A stretch of DNA of 64,000 bases from an uncultured Bacteroidaceae bacterium (GTDB lineage: Bacteria; Bacteroidota; Bacteroidia; Bacteroidales; Bacteroidaceae): contig CAJOLW010000002.1 in assembly GCA_905235525.1 (NCBI GenBank), positions 52,105 through 116,104 on the forward strand. Reading direction: 5' to 3'. Below are positions 36,358-44,149 of this stretch, one piece after another. Below the pieces are notes generated by a model. The model was not told the origin of the DNA, made no database searches, and saw nothing but the letters and a program-made list of their open reading frames with translations. The translations under genes were made by a program, and so were the position numbers. Numbering within the stretch: position 1 is the first letter of the stretch; every line of letters begins with the position of its first letter.

Positions 36358-36417
36358 TGAATCCGTTCCAATATTTATGAATCCGTTCCAATATTTATGA
36401 ATCCGTTCTATGATTTC
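36358..36417. repeat. Three tandem 20-bp repeats
   Basis: The unit ATGAATCCGTTCCAATATTT occurs twice exactly, then a third time with changes (ATGAATCCGTTCTATGATTT). It lies between convergent genes just after a terminator. Confidence 0.85.
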
Positions 36418-36432
36418 ACGAATGCGAAACCC

Positions 36433-37773
36433 TTATTTACAGGTGGTCACCTCGAAGATGTCCACGCAGTTGCCGCCGCCATTGCTGCGCCCCTGCGAAG
36501 TGGTGAACACATAGCGTCCATCGTGTGACACCTCCAGTCCCACAGGATAACTGTCCGCTTTCATGTGGGTAGCCACTTGATAGGTGTTGACATCCACAAC
36601 ATAAAGGGTGCTGCTGGTATTACAGGCGGCATAGATGTAACGGCCATCAGGCGACATCTCAATGGTTCGTGCCCCTGTGCCTACTTGGCAATTCTCCCAT
36701 CCCGAGAGGGTGGTGGTTTTCTTGGCAGAAGCCCTGAGGGCAGGGACGGCAGCGAGGAACTGGTCAAGGGGCATGCGCTGGATGTAGCCATCGCGGTTGA
36801 TGCTTAGATAGAGATACCCATTGCGGATGATGAGATGGCGCAAGTTATAGATGTTGCCCAACACACGTCCCAGATATTGTTTCTCCTGAAGATCAACCAC
36901 GGCAATGCCACCTCCGTTGGTGCCTCCCATGCAACCCACGAGCAGGTAGTGGTTGTCGGGGGTGAAGGCAGTTCCTCGCAGACAGTAGCCGCTTTCATTG
37001 TCACGATCTATTTGCTTTGTCAGGCTGAAATTGAGTGGTAGCCGGTAGTCCACCACGTGGCAAGCCTCATGTCTCCACTGCTTCGGGTCAGGACTGCTGA
37101 TGTCAATGATGCCCACCGTGTTGTCGCCCCAATGAGTGATGGCGAGCAGTTTGCCGTCAGGCGATATGGCAACCATCTTGGGCAGTGGCCCCGTGTCCAT
37201 CAGTCGGATGATAGAGTCTGTCTCCGTGTCGATGATGGCGACAGCCGAAGGGTCTTGTGCATTGATGTCGTAGTCCCTTCGATAATAAGGTATCCACAAG
37301 TACCTTCCTCCGTGCGAGAAACAACTCTCAACAGGCTTGCCGTAAAAAGCCCCCCAACCTCCGAATGCAGATACAGGATGCTTGGCATCGGGCAGATAGT
37401 GTGTGAACTTGTAGAACGGTTTTGCCCCGCAGAGTAGGGCAGTATCTGCCTCCGTGAACTCATGGCGGATGACCTTCAGTTTTTGGTTTGTCTTGAAGTC
37501 ATACACCACAGTGGTGGCACCTTCCAGCGAATTGACATAGTACTTTTGCCCGTTGGGGTGCATATTCACCGACTTTGGCGAGTTGATGTCCTTGTCAGCG
37601 GTCTTCGTGTCCGAAGGGTCAAAGTACTGCTTCTTCGCAATCAACTCAATGCAGAAAGTGCTGTCGGCATTGTATGCTTTTGTGCCGATAGGTGGATGTC
37701 CTACTGTTTGTGCCTGAATGGCCAGTCCTCCCCAAGAGAAAGCCAACACAAGGATAAAACTTTTATAATTCAT
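36433..37773 (-). CDS. Exported YncE-type beta-propeller protein, paralogue 1
   Basis: A 446-residue secreted protein with a signal peptide (MNYKSFILVLAFSWGGLAIQ, then AQT). It has repeated blades of the YVTN/YncE type, such as MAISPDGKLLAITHWGDNTV, IEMSPDGRYIYAACNTSST and LEVSHDGRYVFTTSQGRSNG. It resembles secreted 7-bladed propellers of unknown ligand. It is a tandem paralogue of the next gene, sharing most conserved blocks such as NADSTFCIELIAKKQYFDP. No enzyme active site is recognised; a binding or sensing role is only an inference. Confidence 0.85.
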   Translation of the reverse strand: MNYKSFILVLAFSWGGLAIQAQTVGHPPIGTKAYNADSTFCIELIAKKQYFDPSDTKTADKDINSPKSVNMHPNGQKYYVNSLEGATTVVYDFKTNQKLKVIRHEFTEADTALLCGAKPFYKFTHYLPDAKHPVSAFGGWGAFYGKPVESCFSHGGRYLWIPYYRRDYDINAQDPSAVAIIDTETDSIIRLMDTGPLPKMVAISPDGKLLAITHWGDNTVGIIDISSPDPKQWRHEACHVVDYRLPLNFSLTKQIDRDNESGYCLRGTAFTPDNHYLLVGCMGGTNGGGIAVVDLQEKQYLGRVLGNIYNLRHLIIRNGYLYLSINRDGYIQRMPLDQFLAAVPALRASAKKTTTLSGWENCQVGTGARTIEMSPDGRYIYAACNTSSTLYVVDVNTYQVATHMKADSYPVGLEVSHDGRYVFTTSQGRSNGGGNCVDIFEVTTCK

Positions 37774-37839
37774 AATTCATATTGCATAATTGACCATGCG
37801 GCAAGTTCTTCAATTCTTCACCCCTTCAATTTTTCAATT

Positions 37840-39135
37840 TTACTTATATGTTACTTTGAAAATGTCCACAGCGTTGCCGCCTCCCTTGCCAGAATGTCCC
37901 TGAGCGGTGGTGAACACATATTTGCCATCCTTCGACACGTCCAGTCCCACAGGGTAACTGTCGGCTGGAATGCTCGTGAGCACCTTCATCTCTTGTGCAT
38001 CCACCACATAGAGGGAACTGGCATTGTTGCAGGCAGCAAAGATATACTTGCCAGAAGGCGACAGTTCAATGGTGCGGGCACCTGCTCCCACCTTGCAGTT
38101 CTGCCATCCAGTCACCGTGCCTCGTTTGTTCTGCATCTTCGGAATGGCATCCAGCACTGTCTTCAGCGCAATCTTCTGCACATAGCCAGCACCGTTGATG
38201 CTCAGATACAGATAGCCGTTTTTCAGTACGAGGTGCCGCACATTCGCCATCATGCCCTGCAAACGTCCCAGATACTCCGACTTCTGCAGGTCAATCACGG
38301 CAATGCCGCCGCCACCACCCATGCAGCCCACCAGCAGGTAGTGGTTGTCGGGGGTGAACACCGTGCCACGCAAGGCATAACCGCTGCCTGCATCACGGTT
38401 CACCGAATGGCTGAGGCTATAATTGAGTTTCAGTTGATAATCCACAATGTGGCAAGCCTTATGCTTCCACTGCTTCGGGTCGGTGCTGCTGATGTCGATG
38501 ATGCCCACCGTGTTGTTGCCCCAATGTGAGATAGCCACATACTTGCCGTCAGGAGAAGTGGCAATCATCTTGGGCAGTGGACCTGTTTCCATCAGTCGGA
38601 TAATCTTGTCCGTCTGCGTGTCGATGATGGCAACTGCCGAAGGGTCTTGTGCGTTGATGTCATACGAACGTCGGTAGTAGGGTACCCACAGATACCTTCC
38701 GCCATGTGTGAAGGTGCTCTCCACTGGTTTGCCGTAGAAAGTGTTCAGGTGGTTGTTCTGATAGTGAGTGAAAGGGTAGAGCCCCGAAGGTTTACTCCAC
38801 AAATGGGCATCCTTTGTGTGGTCAAACTGATGCTTGATGACAGCCAACTTCTTGAAAGTCTGAAAGTCATACACCACCGTCGTGGCACCCTCCAACGAGT
38901 TCACGTAGAACTTCTTGCCGTTAGGATGCACATTCACCGACTTCGGCGAATTGATGTCGGGGTCAACCGTCGTCTTGTCGCCAGGAGCATAAAACTGCTT
39001 CTTGCCGATGAGTTCTATGCTGATGCGCCCATCAGCGGATTGAGCCGTTTCGCCAATCTTGGGACGCACCAATTGTGCCTGCGCCAACAGAGGCAAAAGG
39101 ACAGAATAGATAAAGAGTAACTGCTTGAGTCTCAT
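37840..39135 (-). CDS. Exported YncE-type beta-propeller protein, paralogue 2
   Basis: A 431-residue secreted protein closely related to its neighbour. It has a signal peptide (MRLKQLLFIYSVLLPLLAQA, then QLV) and propeller blades such as IATSPDGKYVAISHWGNNTV, IELSPSGKYIFAACNNASS and LDVSKDGKYVFTTAQGHSGK. The pair share conserved blocks including KSVNVHPNGKKFYVNSLEGA, so a duplication is evident. A TACCTTTG box at 39172-39165 lies 30 bases before the start. The two genes probably form one transcript, with 66 bases between them. Confidence 0.85.
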   Translation of the reverse strand: MRLKQLLFIYSVLLPLLAQAQLVRPKIGETAQSADGRISIELIGKKQFYAPGDKTTVDPDINSPKSVNVHPNGKKFYVNSLEGATTVVYDFQTFKKLAVIKHQFDHTKDAHLWSKPSGLYPFTHYQNNHLNTFYGKPVESTFTHGGRYLWVPYYRRSYDINAQDPSAVAIIDTQTDKIIRLMETGPLPKMIATSPDGKYVAISHWGNNTVGIIDISSTDPKQWKHKACHIVDYQLKLNYSLSHSVNRDAGSGYALRGTVFTPDNHYLLVGCMGGGGGIAVIDLQKSEYLGRLQGMMANVRHLVLKNGYLYLSINGAGYVQKIALKTVLDAIPKMQNKRGTVTGWQNCKVGAGARTIELSPSGKYIFAACNNASSLYVVDAQEMKVLTSIPADSYPVGLDVSKDGKYVFTTAQGHSGKGGGNAVDIFKVTYK

Positions 39136-39164
39136 TTTTTTCTTTTTTTAATGGAAACGATGTG

Positions 39165-39172
39165 CAAAGGTA
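39165..39172 (-). promoter_or_regulatory. -7 box (TACCTTTG) for the YncE pair
   Basis: The minus strand reads TACCTTTGCACA 30 bases before the ATG at 39135. Confidence 0.65.
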
Positions 39173-39185
39173 GAGAAAAAATCCG

Positions 39186-39193
39186 TACCTTTG
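39186..39193 (+). promoter_or_regulatory. -7 box (TACCTTTG) for the esterase-like gene
   Basis: TACCTTTGCAT lies 30 bases before the ATG at 39223, in a divergent pair with the YncE promoter. Confidence 0.65.
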
Positions 39194-39222
39194 CATATCT
39201 TTCTCATTTAAAAATCATATAT

Positions 39223-40023
39223 ATGTTTCGATATATCCTCATATCCATACTTTTTCTGTGTAGCATGGTCAGTCATGCACAAGACACCAGCAAAGCCTAC
39301 CGCAACACTGTGGCAGGCAGTTACAACTTCTGGTTTTACCGTCCCGACGAGGATGAGAGCGATGGCGTGCATCGTCCCCTGCTCATTTTCCTGCATGGCG
39401 CCAGCCTTTGTGGCACAGACTTGAACAAGGTGAAGAAATACGGTCCGATGGAAGCCCTCAAGCGTGGACGCGCCATCGACTGCTATGTGCTGGCACCCCA
39501 AAACCCTGGTGGCTCGTGGAATCCGCAGAAAATCATGAAACTCATCGAGTGGGCGGAAGCCAATTTCCACATCGACAGTTCGCGCATCTACTGCTACGGC
39601 ATGAGCCTTGGCGGTTATGGCACCCTCGACATGTGTGCCACCTATCCCGACCGCATTGCCGCAGGCATGGCCATGTGTGGTGGAGCCACCGTGAAAGACC
39701 TCAGCGGACTCTCTCGCATCCCTATGTGGATTGTGCATGGCACTGCCGACACCGCCGTACCCGTTTCCGCATCCGATAGGGTGGTGGAGGCCATCAAGAA
39801 GACAGGCGACGAGTCACGTCTCATCTATACTCGTATGCCTGGCATCAATCATGGTCGTCTGGCACGCCTCTTCTACTGCTATCAGACCTACGATTGGATG
39901 TTCTCCCATTCCCTCAAGGATGAAGACCGTCCCATCAACCGTGATTTCGAAATCACGCCTTCGCTTTTGCAGAACGCTTATCACGACCTTGGGCGCAACG
40001 CCAACTTCGCCTCATACGACTGA
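39223..40023 (+). CDS. Exported alpha/beta hydrolase (esterase/carboxylesterase type)
   Basis: A 266-residue secreted hydrolase. A signal peptide (MFRYILISILFLCSMVSHA, then QDT) is followed by an oxyanion hole LLIFLHGAS and the nucleophile elbow YGMSLGGYG (Ser128). The later VHGTADTAVPVS and INHGRLAR supply the acid and histidine of the triad. It resembles peptidase-like dienelactone hydrolase/feruloyl esterase proteins of gut Bacteroidetes; the ester is not known. Start chosen at 39223 because the TACCTTTG promoter lies within the longer frame beginning at 39151. Confidence 0.88.
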   Translation: MFRYILISILFLCSMVSHAQDTSKAYRNTVAGSYNFWFYRPDEDESDGVHRPLLIFLHGASLCGTDLNKVKKYGPMEALKRGRAIDCYVLAPQNPGGSWNPQKIMKLIEWAEANFHIDSSRIYCYGMSLGGYGTLDMCATYPDRIAAGMAMCGGATVKDLSGLSRIPMWIVHGTADTAVPVSASDRVVEAIKKTGDESRLIYTRMPGINHGRLARLFYCYQTYDWMFSHSLKDEDRPINRDFEITPSLLQNAYHDLGRNANFASYD

Positions 40024-40162
40024 TGAGTTGGAACAATGAAACACAAACTTAACTTCAGATATGTAGAAAACTACAGATTAAGCAGATTGAATGGATTTTC
40101 CCAAAGCCCTGTGTGGCTTTAAATCTGTGAAATCAGACAGAATTTTTAGTTCGATGAGAAAC

Positions 40163-40170
40163 TATCTTTG
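40163..40170 (+). promoter_or_regulatory. -7 box (TATCTTTG) for the histidine-acid phosphatase
   Basis: TATCTTTG lies 89 bases before the ATG at 40260. Confidence 0.55.
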
Positions 40171-40259
40171 TAATAGCTTGCTCATCAGCAAAAAATCCGA
40201 GAAATCCGTGTAATCCGTGGTTGAAATAATAAAGAAACATACATTAATCCATAACCAAT

Positions 40260-41549
40260 ATGAAGAAAAAGACATTCACACTTTTAGTTTTTAGTTGTTC
40301 ACTGCTGACTTCTTTTGCGCAGACAGCCAAGGAGGAAATCTATGCCGACATTCTTAAGTCAGGCTCCAACTACATGGCTTATCAGGCACCTACAAAAGCC
40401 CTGACAAAAGCCCCCAAAGGTTACGAACCCTTCTACATGTCTCACTATGGGCGTCATGGTTCCCGTTGGTTGATCAATGAGAACGACTACACCAGCGTCA
40501 TACGTGTGTTCCGTCGTGCCAACGAACTGGGAAAACTCACACCCCTCGGCAAGGAAGCACTGGCGAAACTCGAACGCTTCATTCCTACCACCAAAGGTCG
40601 TCTTGGCGAACTCTCCGACATCGGTGAGCAGCAGCATCATGGCATTGGTCGTCGCATGACCGAAAACTTCCCCGAGATTTTCAGTGGTAAGGATGCCGAA
40701 GTCGATGCCCGCAGCACCGTGGTCATCCGTTGCATCCTCAGCATGACAGCCGAGTGTGAGGAACTCACCGCTTTCAATCCCAAGATGAAGATGCACAACG
40801 ACGTGAGTGAATCCTATCAGTACTACCTCAACCACAATTTCAGTCAGCGTCTTAGAGATGCCGGCCGCGACCGTGGCAGCATCGTTGATGAGTATAAGAA
40901 GAAATACACCCATCCCGACCGTTTCTGCCGTGCCCTCTTCAACGACGAGTCCTATTGGAATGATGAGGATTTCCGTCCTCGTTCCTTCATGCGTGCCGTT
41001 TTCAATGTCATCACCAACATGCAGAGTCATGGCAATGGTGAAGACATGTGGAACCTCTTCACCCCCGAAGAGTGCTACGATCTCTGGAAAATCGTCAATA
41101 TCGACTGGTATCTCGGTTATGGGGCAGCCCCACAGACTGGTGGCATCATGCAGTTCAACCAAGCAGACCTCTTGCACAACATCATCGAGACCACCGACAC
41201 CGTCATGGCAAGCAAGACCTTCAAGAACGGAGCCACTCTCCGTTTCGGACACGAAGTGTGCGTCATGCCCCTCGCCTGCCTGCTGGAACTCGATAGTTGC
41301 GGACGTCAAGTGCAAGACCTCGACCACCTTGAAGACTACTGGGTCAACTACCGCATCTATCCCATGGCTTGCAACATCCAACTCGTCTTCTACCGTCCCA
41401 AGAAAGGTCAGGGCGACATCCTCGTCAAAGCCCTGCTCAATGAGAAGGAAGCCACCCTTCCCGTTCCTACAGACCAATATCCCTACTACAAGTGGGAAGA
41501 CCTCCGTGCTTATTATGTGAAGCGGCTGAAAGAGTTTGAGGGGAAGTGA
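40260..41549 (+). CDS. Exported histidine-acid phosphatase (Minpp/phytase-like)
   Basis: A 429-residue secreted phosphatase. A signal peptide (MKKKTFTLLVFSCSLLTSFA, then QTA) is followed by the branch-2 histidine phosphatase motif YGRHGSRW (His66) and a C-terminal RFGHEVCV motif that supplies the proton donor, equivalent to HAE/HD in the family. The layout agrees with Minpp-type phytases and periplasmic histidine-acid phosphatases in Bacteroides and Prevotella, which release phosphate from inositol phosphates. The exact substrate is not determined. Confidence 0.88.
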   Translation: MKKKTFTLLVFSCSLLTSFAQTAKEEIYADILKSGSNYMAYQAPTKALTKAPKGYEPFYMSHYGRHGSRWLINENDYTSVIRVFRRANELGKLTPLGKEALAKLERFIPTTKGRLGELSDIGEQQHHGIGRRMTENFPEIFSGKDAEVDARSTVVIRCILSMTAECEELTAFNPKMKMHNDVSESYQYYLNHNFSQRLRDAGRDRGSIVDEYKKKYTHPDRFCRALFNDESYWNDEDFRPRSFMRAVFNVITNMQSHGNGEDMWNLFTPEECYDLWKIVNIDWYLGYGAAPQTGGIMQFNQADLLHNIIETTDTVMASKTFKNGATLRFGHEVCVMPLACLLELDSCGRQVQDLDHLEDYWVNYRIYPMACNIQLVFYRPKKGQGDILVKALLNEKEATLPVPTDQYPYYKWEDLRAYYVKRLKEFEGK

Positions 41550-41562
41550 GAATTTAAGTGAA

Positions 41563-41665
41563 AAGTGAAGAGTGAAAAGTGAAAAATCTAAGTTACCTGC
41601 CATCCGGGATGTTGGTGTCCTGTTTGCAAAGGTAACTTAGATTTTTCACTTTTCACTTTTCACTT
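41563..41665. repeat. 35-bp inverted repeat between convergent genes
   Basis: A GTGAAAAGTGAAAAATCTAA stem continuing to GTTACC pairs with its reverse complement at 41631-41665 with one mismatch, around a 33-base loop that has CATCCGGGATG. Units of AAGTGAAAAGTG extend the left arm. The right arm holds a minus-strand TACCTTTG box (41634-41627). A similar GAAAAGTGAAGAGTGAAA string recurs at 63852. Confidence 0.8.
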
Positions 41666-41670
41666 TGAGT

Positions 41671-42846
41671 CTAATACTCAAACGTGCTCTTTCCCTCCTT
41701 ATCCACAAATCCATATCTGCCGTTCTGCTTATCCTGCACCATCGCCAGACCCTCTGAGAAAGGCGTGTAGGCATAATACTTGCAAGGAACGATGGTTTTG
41801 CCCGTGTTGTCGATGAAGCCCATGTGGTGTTCACCGTCATTCACGAGCCATGTACCCTCGCTGTAGTATTCAGCGTTCTTGTACTTCTCGTCCAGTTCAA
41901 ACACCTCCTTGCCCGTCTTGTCGATGAAGTAAGTGCGATTGGGAGCAACCACCTTCGCAATGCCGTCGTGGAACTCTCCGCCCCAGCGATCATCATCCAT
42001 CTCGATGACGATCTTGCCCGTCTTGTCGATGTAGCCCGAGCGCCATTCGTCATCGCCCAAAATCTCCCTGACCATTGCCAGGCCTTCAGAGAAGTTCGCC
42101 TCGCCAGAATACACACCAGGGAAAGCGCGCTTGCCTGTCTTGTCGATGAATCCGAACCACTCATGCTCTTCGTCCACAATCACGGCGCACAGACCTTCAT
42201 GGAAATCCGTCGGTTGGCGTTCAGCGGGCCATCCATACTGGCAAGGCACCACCAGTTCGCCCGTCATGTCGATGAAGCCAATCCTCCCATCCTCCTTCGT
42301 CACCCAGCACATGCCATCGCTGAAATCACCCGTATATTCATACGCAAACGGAATCACCACCTTGCCTGTCTTGTCGATGAAGCCAATCTTTCCGGCCTTG
42401 TTAGGACCCACATCCTCGCGGTTGCTGCACAGCCCATCATAGAAACGTCCGAAACTCTTCGTGCGGAACAGTTCCTTGCCCTTCGGATCCATGTAGATGA
42501 CATCATCACCCTTGAACACAGCGACCACATCCTCGCAGAACACCTGTGTGGGTGACCTATATTCAAACGGAACCACCACGTTGCCCTTCTTGTCGATGTA
42601 GCCCACCTTGCCATCTTTCTCTACACCAGCCAAGCCGGAGCGGAAAGACGTTAGGTCCTCGCATCCCTCAATGGCTTTGGCAATCGCCTCGAGGTCGTAG
42701 GCAGATTCATCCATAGCCTCAGCCTCCACGGCCGTGCTGTCAGCCGTTTCACCCACAGCACTTGGTGCATTCTTGGTTCCACATCCAGTTGTCACAAGAG
42801 CCAGCATCAGCAGCCCCGTCGTTACCATAAAAGTCAATTTCTTCAT
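41671..42846 (-). CDS. WG-repeat lipoprotein
   Basis: A 391-residue secreted protein made of about nine WG-type repeats, recognisable as GYIDKKGNVVVP, GFIDKTGKVVIP, GFIDMTGELVVP, GFIDKTGKRAFP, GYIDKTGKIVIE, FIDKTGKEVFE and GFIDNTGKTIVP. The start MKKLTFMVTTGLLMLALVTTGC is a lipoprotein signal. The longer frame (from 43008) runs through the promoter-like TACTTTTG box at 42910-42903 and is not used. Repeats of this kind form beta folds in surface proteins and may bind other molecules; no specific role is known. Confidence 0.85.
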   Translation of the reverse strand: MKKLTFMVTTGLLMLALVTTGCGTKNAPSAVGETADSTAVEAEAMDESAYDLEAIAKAIEGCEDLTSFRSGLAGVEKDGKVGYIDKKGNVVVPFEYRSPTQVFCEDVVAVFKGDDVIYMDPKGKELFRTKSFGRFYDGLCSNREDVGPNKAGKIGFIDKTGKVVIPFAYEYTGDFSDGMCWVTKEDGRIGFIDMTGELVVPCQYGWPAERQPTDFHEGLCAVIVDEEHEWFGFIDKTGKRAFPGVYSGEANFSEGLAMVREILGDDEWRSGYIDKTGKIVIEMDDDRWGGEFHDGIAKVVAPNRTYFIDKTGKEVFELDEKYKNAEYYSEGTWLVNDGEHHMGFIDNTGKTIVPCKYYAYTPFSEGLAMVQDKQNGRYGFVDKEGKSTFEY

Positions 42847-42902
42847 TTGTACTGTCATTTTTTTGATTAGTTGCCCATAACGGTTTGTAGTAAAAGTCGT
42901 TG

Positions 42903-42910
42903 CAAAAGTA
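42903..42910 (-). promoter_or_regulatory. -7 box (TACTTTTG) for the WG-repeat gene
   Basis: The minus strand reads TACTTTTGCAACG 57 bases before the ATG at 42846; it decides that start. Confidence 0.6.
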
Positions 42911-42987
42911 CGAAACTTTCCCGAACCCTCCAAACTGAAATGTGATTTTCTTATTTCGCTGCAAAGTTTACCGTCAATATTTGCAAC

Positions 42988-43056
42988 TCGTTTGTGGGCA
43001 AGACTCATGTTCGTTTGTTAGCAACACTTATGTTCGTTTGTGGGCAAGACTTAATG
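42988..43056. repeat. Three tandem 23-bp repeats
   Basis: Units one and three share TCGTTTGTGGGCAAGACT, and the middle copy reads TCGTTTGTTAGCAACACT. They follow each other without gaps upstream of the WG-repeat gene's promoter. Between 43057 and 43393 there is no gene; it holds AT-rich sequence and one copy of a dispersed 33-bp repeat. Confidence 0.85.
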
Positions 43057-43178
43057 GCGACAGTGAGGGATGTTAATTTGTTAAATTGTTAAATTTCCTG
43101 CGCACACCGTCGATTCTATTAAGTAGGTAAACAAAAATAGTTTATATTTCATCTTTACCATCTTTGTTGAAAAAATCT

Positions 43179-43211
43179 CATTGTATAAGATAATTTTGTG
43201 TGGTTACTTAA
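43179..43211 (+). repeat. Dispersed 33-bp repeat, copy 1
   Basis: CATTGTATAAGATAATTTTG continuing with TGTGGTTACTTAA has an inverted copy at 63892-63924 with a single mismatch. Confidence 0.8.
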
Positions 43212-43393
43212 CAATTTTATCCGATAATATCCTTTGTGAATTTCCGTGTTTTCCGTGTGAGCCAATCAGAGCTGTGCTAAATGATAACGAATTTCTCACA
43301 GAACCTTTACCTTTAGATGTAATCAAATCTCGGATATTCACAGTTTTTTTAGAAAACGTCAATCCTGTACCGCAGTTTGGAACAACATTCCCC

Positions 43394-43401
43394 TAACTTT
43401 G
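43394..43401 (+). promoter_or_regulatory. -7 box (TAACTTTG) for the small membrane protein
   Basis: TAACTTTGCATAG lies 43 bases before the ATG at 43445. Confidence 0.6.
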
Positions 43402-43444
43402 CATAGTCAATCAAAAAAACTAACAATCAAAAACGAACAAAGTG

Positions 43445-43648
43445 ATGGGAACAATCAGAAAAATCATCATCGAAACAGCGCTTGGCGCATTAGTGGTAGC
43501 GTTCATCCTCTTCTGGGTATTTGCAGGTATGGGCATGCAGGAAATCTCCCTCTGCACCGCCTTCCTCGTCTATGTATTCGCTGTCGTATTCCTTTTTGTG
43601 GGGAAGCAGGAAAAACAGGAGGAAAAGGTGGTGGAGTGTATGGGGTAG
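43445..43648 (+). CDS. Small two-helix membrane protein (67 aa), function unknown
   Basis: MGTIRKIIIETALGALVVAF opens a short protein with two hydrophobic helices (about residues 10-28 and 35-53) and a basic/acidic tail. It has a TAACTTTG promoter box 43 bases upstream and a strong terminator 45 bases downstream, so it is an independent unit. No family is recognised. Overlapping longer frames give low-complexity products and are not used. Confidence 0.7.
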   Translation: MGTIRKIIIETALGALVVAFILFWVFAGMGMQEISLCTAFLVYVFAVVFLFVGKQEKQEEKVVECMG

Positions 43649-43693
43649 GATAATAGATGTTATGCCAAACATGCCCTCATAAAGCCATACAAT

Positions 43694-43732
43694 AAAAGCG
43701 TGAACAAAGAGATTTGTTTACGCTTTTTTTTT
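43694..43732 (+). terminator. Terminator after the small membrane protein
   Basis: AAAAGCGTGAACAAA and TTTGTTTACGCTTTT form a 15-bp stem with one G-U pair, followed by eleven or more T. Confidence 0.88.
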
Positions 43733-43919
43733 TTGCTGTTGCAAGTTTTTATGAAAAAGATTCAGAAATGTTTGGACGATAAGAGAAAATGTGCTTAATT
43801 TGCAAATGAGTACTGGCAAATCGTCATTTCGTGACGCCTGCATAGGGCAGGGTGGAGCCTCAGTGGAGGTGCTGGTATGGACATATTAACAATTTAATAG
43901 CATCAGCTATTTATTCAGA

Positions 43920-44043
43920 GAATCGTGAAACCTCGCAACTTTCAACGATTGTAGTATTTGAATAAGTCAGCCGATGCCCGTGCTTTGGCGCGGGCATGAC
44001 TTATATCTTAAATACTACAGGTAATGCGAGGACCTCACGATTC
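43920..44043 (+). ncRNA. Long nested hairpin upstream of hsdM (undescribed structured element)
   Basis: Five consecutive stems, read from outside in: GAATCGTGA with TCACGATTC, CCTCGCA with TGCGAGG, GTAGTATTT with AAATACTAC, ATAAGTC with GACTTAT, and ATGCCCG(TGC) with (GCG)CGGGCAT around a TTTG loop. All pair perfectly except for one G-U near the tip. The internal loops are asymmetric, with 13 bases on the left against 6 on the right between stems two and three. No T run follows. It may be a structured RNA, a recombination site or a long-hairpin DNA element. No reverse transcriptase is nearby, so a retron is not supported. The preceding 43733-43919 also shows short GC-rich stems. Confidence 0.6.
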
Positions 44044-44149
44044 AAGAGAAGAGTTATGTTTCGCGCTTCTTTTGTATCTTGAGGTCTCTTTGTGAGCATA
44101 CCTGTATCCACCCTGAAGATATAGTCTGATTGCCCCTAAAGCCATTTGT

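Noticed and set aside
40359..41603. Long 414-codon frame on the minus strand opposite the phosphatase gene
   Set aside because: It is the antisense of a gene with clear family motifs and signal peptide, and its own product has no recognisable domain or export signal.
43181..43396. Short plus-strand frame starting MYKIILCGYL
   Set aside because: Its start lies in the 33-bp dispersed repeat and recurs in antisense near 63900, so it comes from the repeat rather than a gene.
43399..43653. 84-codon frame overlapping the small membrane protein
   Set aside because: It overlaps the two-helix protein in another frame and gives low-complexity residues; the two-helix frame is better supported.
43920..44043. 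Possible retron non-coding RNA or tRNA-like element
   Set aside because: The long hairpin would fit a retron msd, but no reverse transcriptase is encoded within reach and no tRNA cloverleaf with conserved loops is seen.
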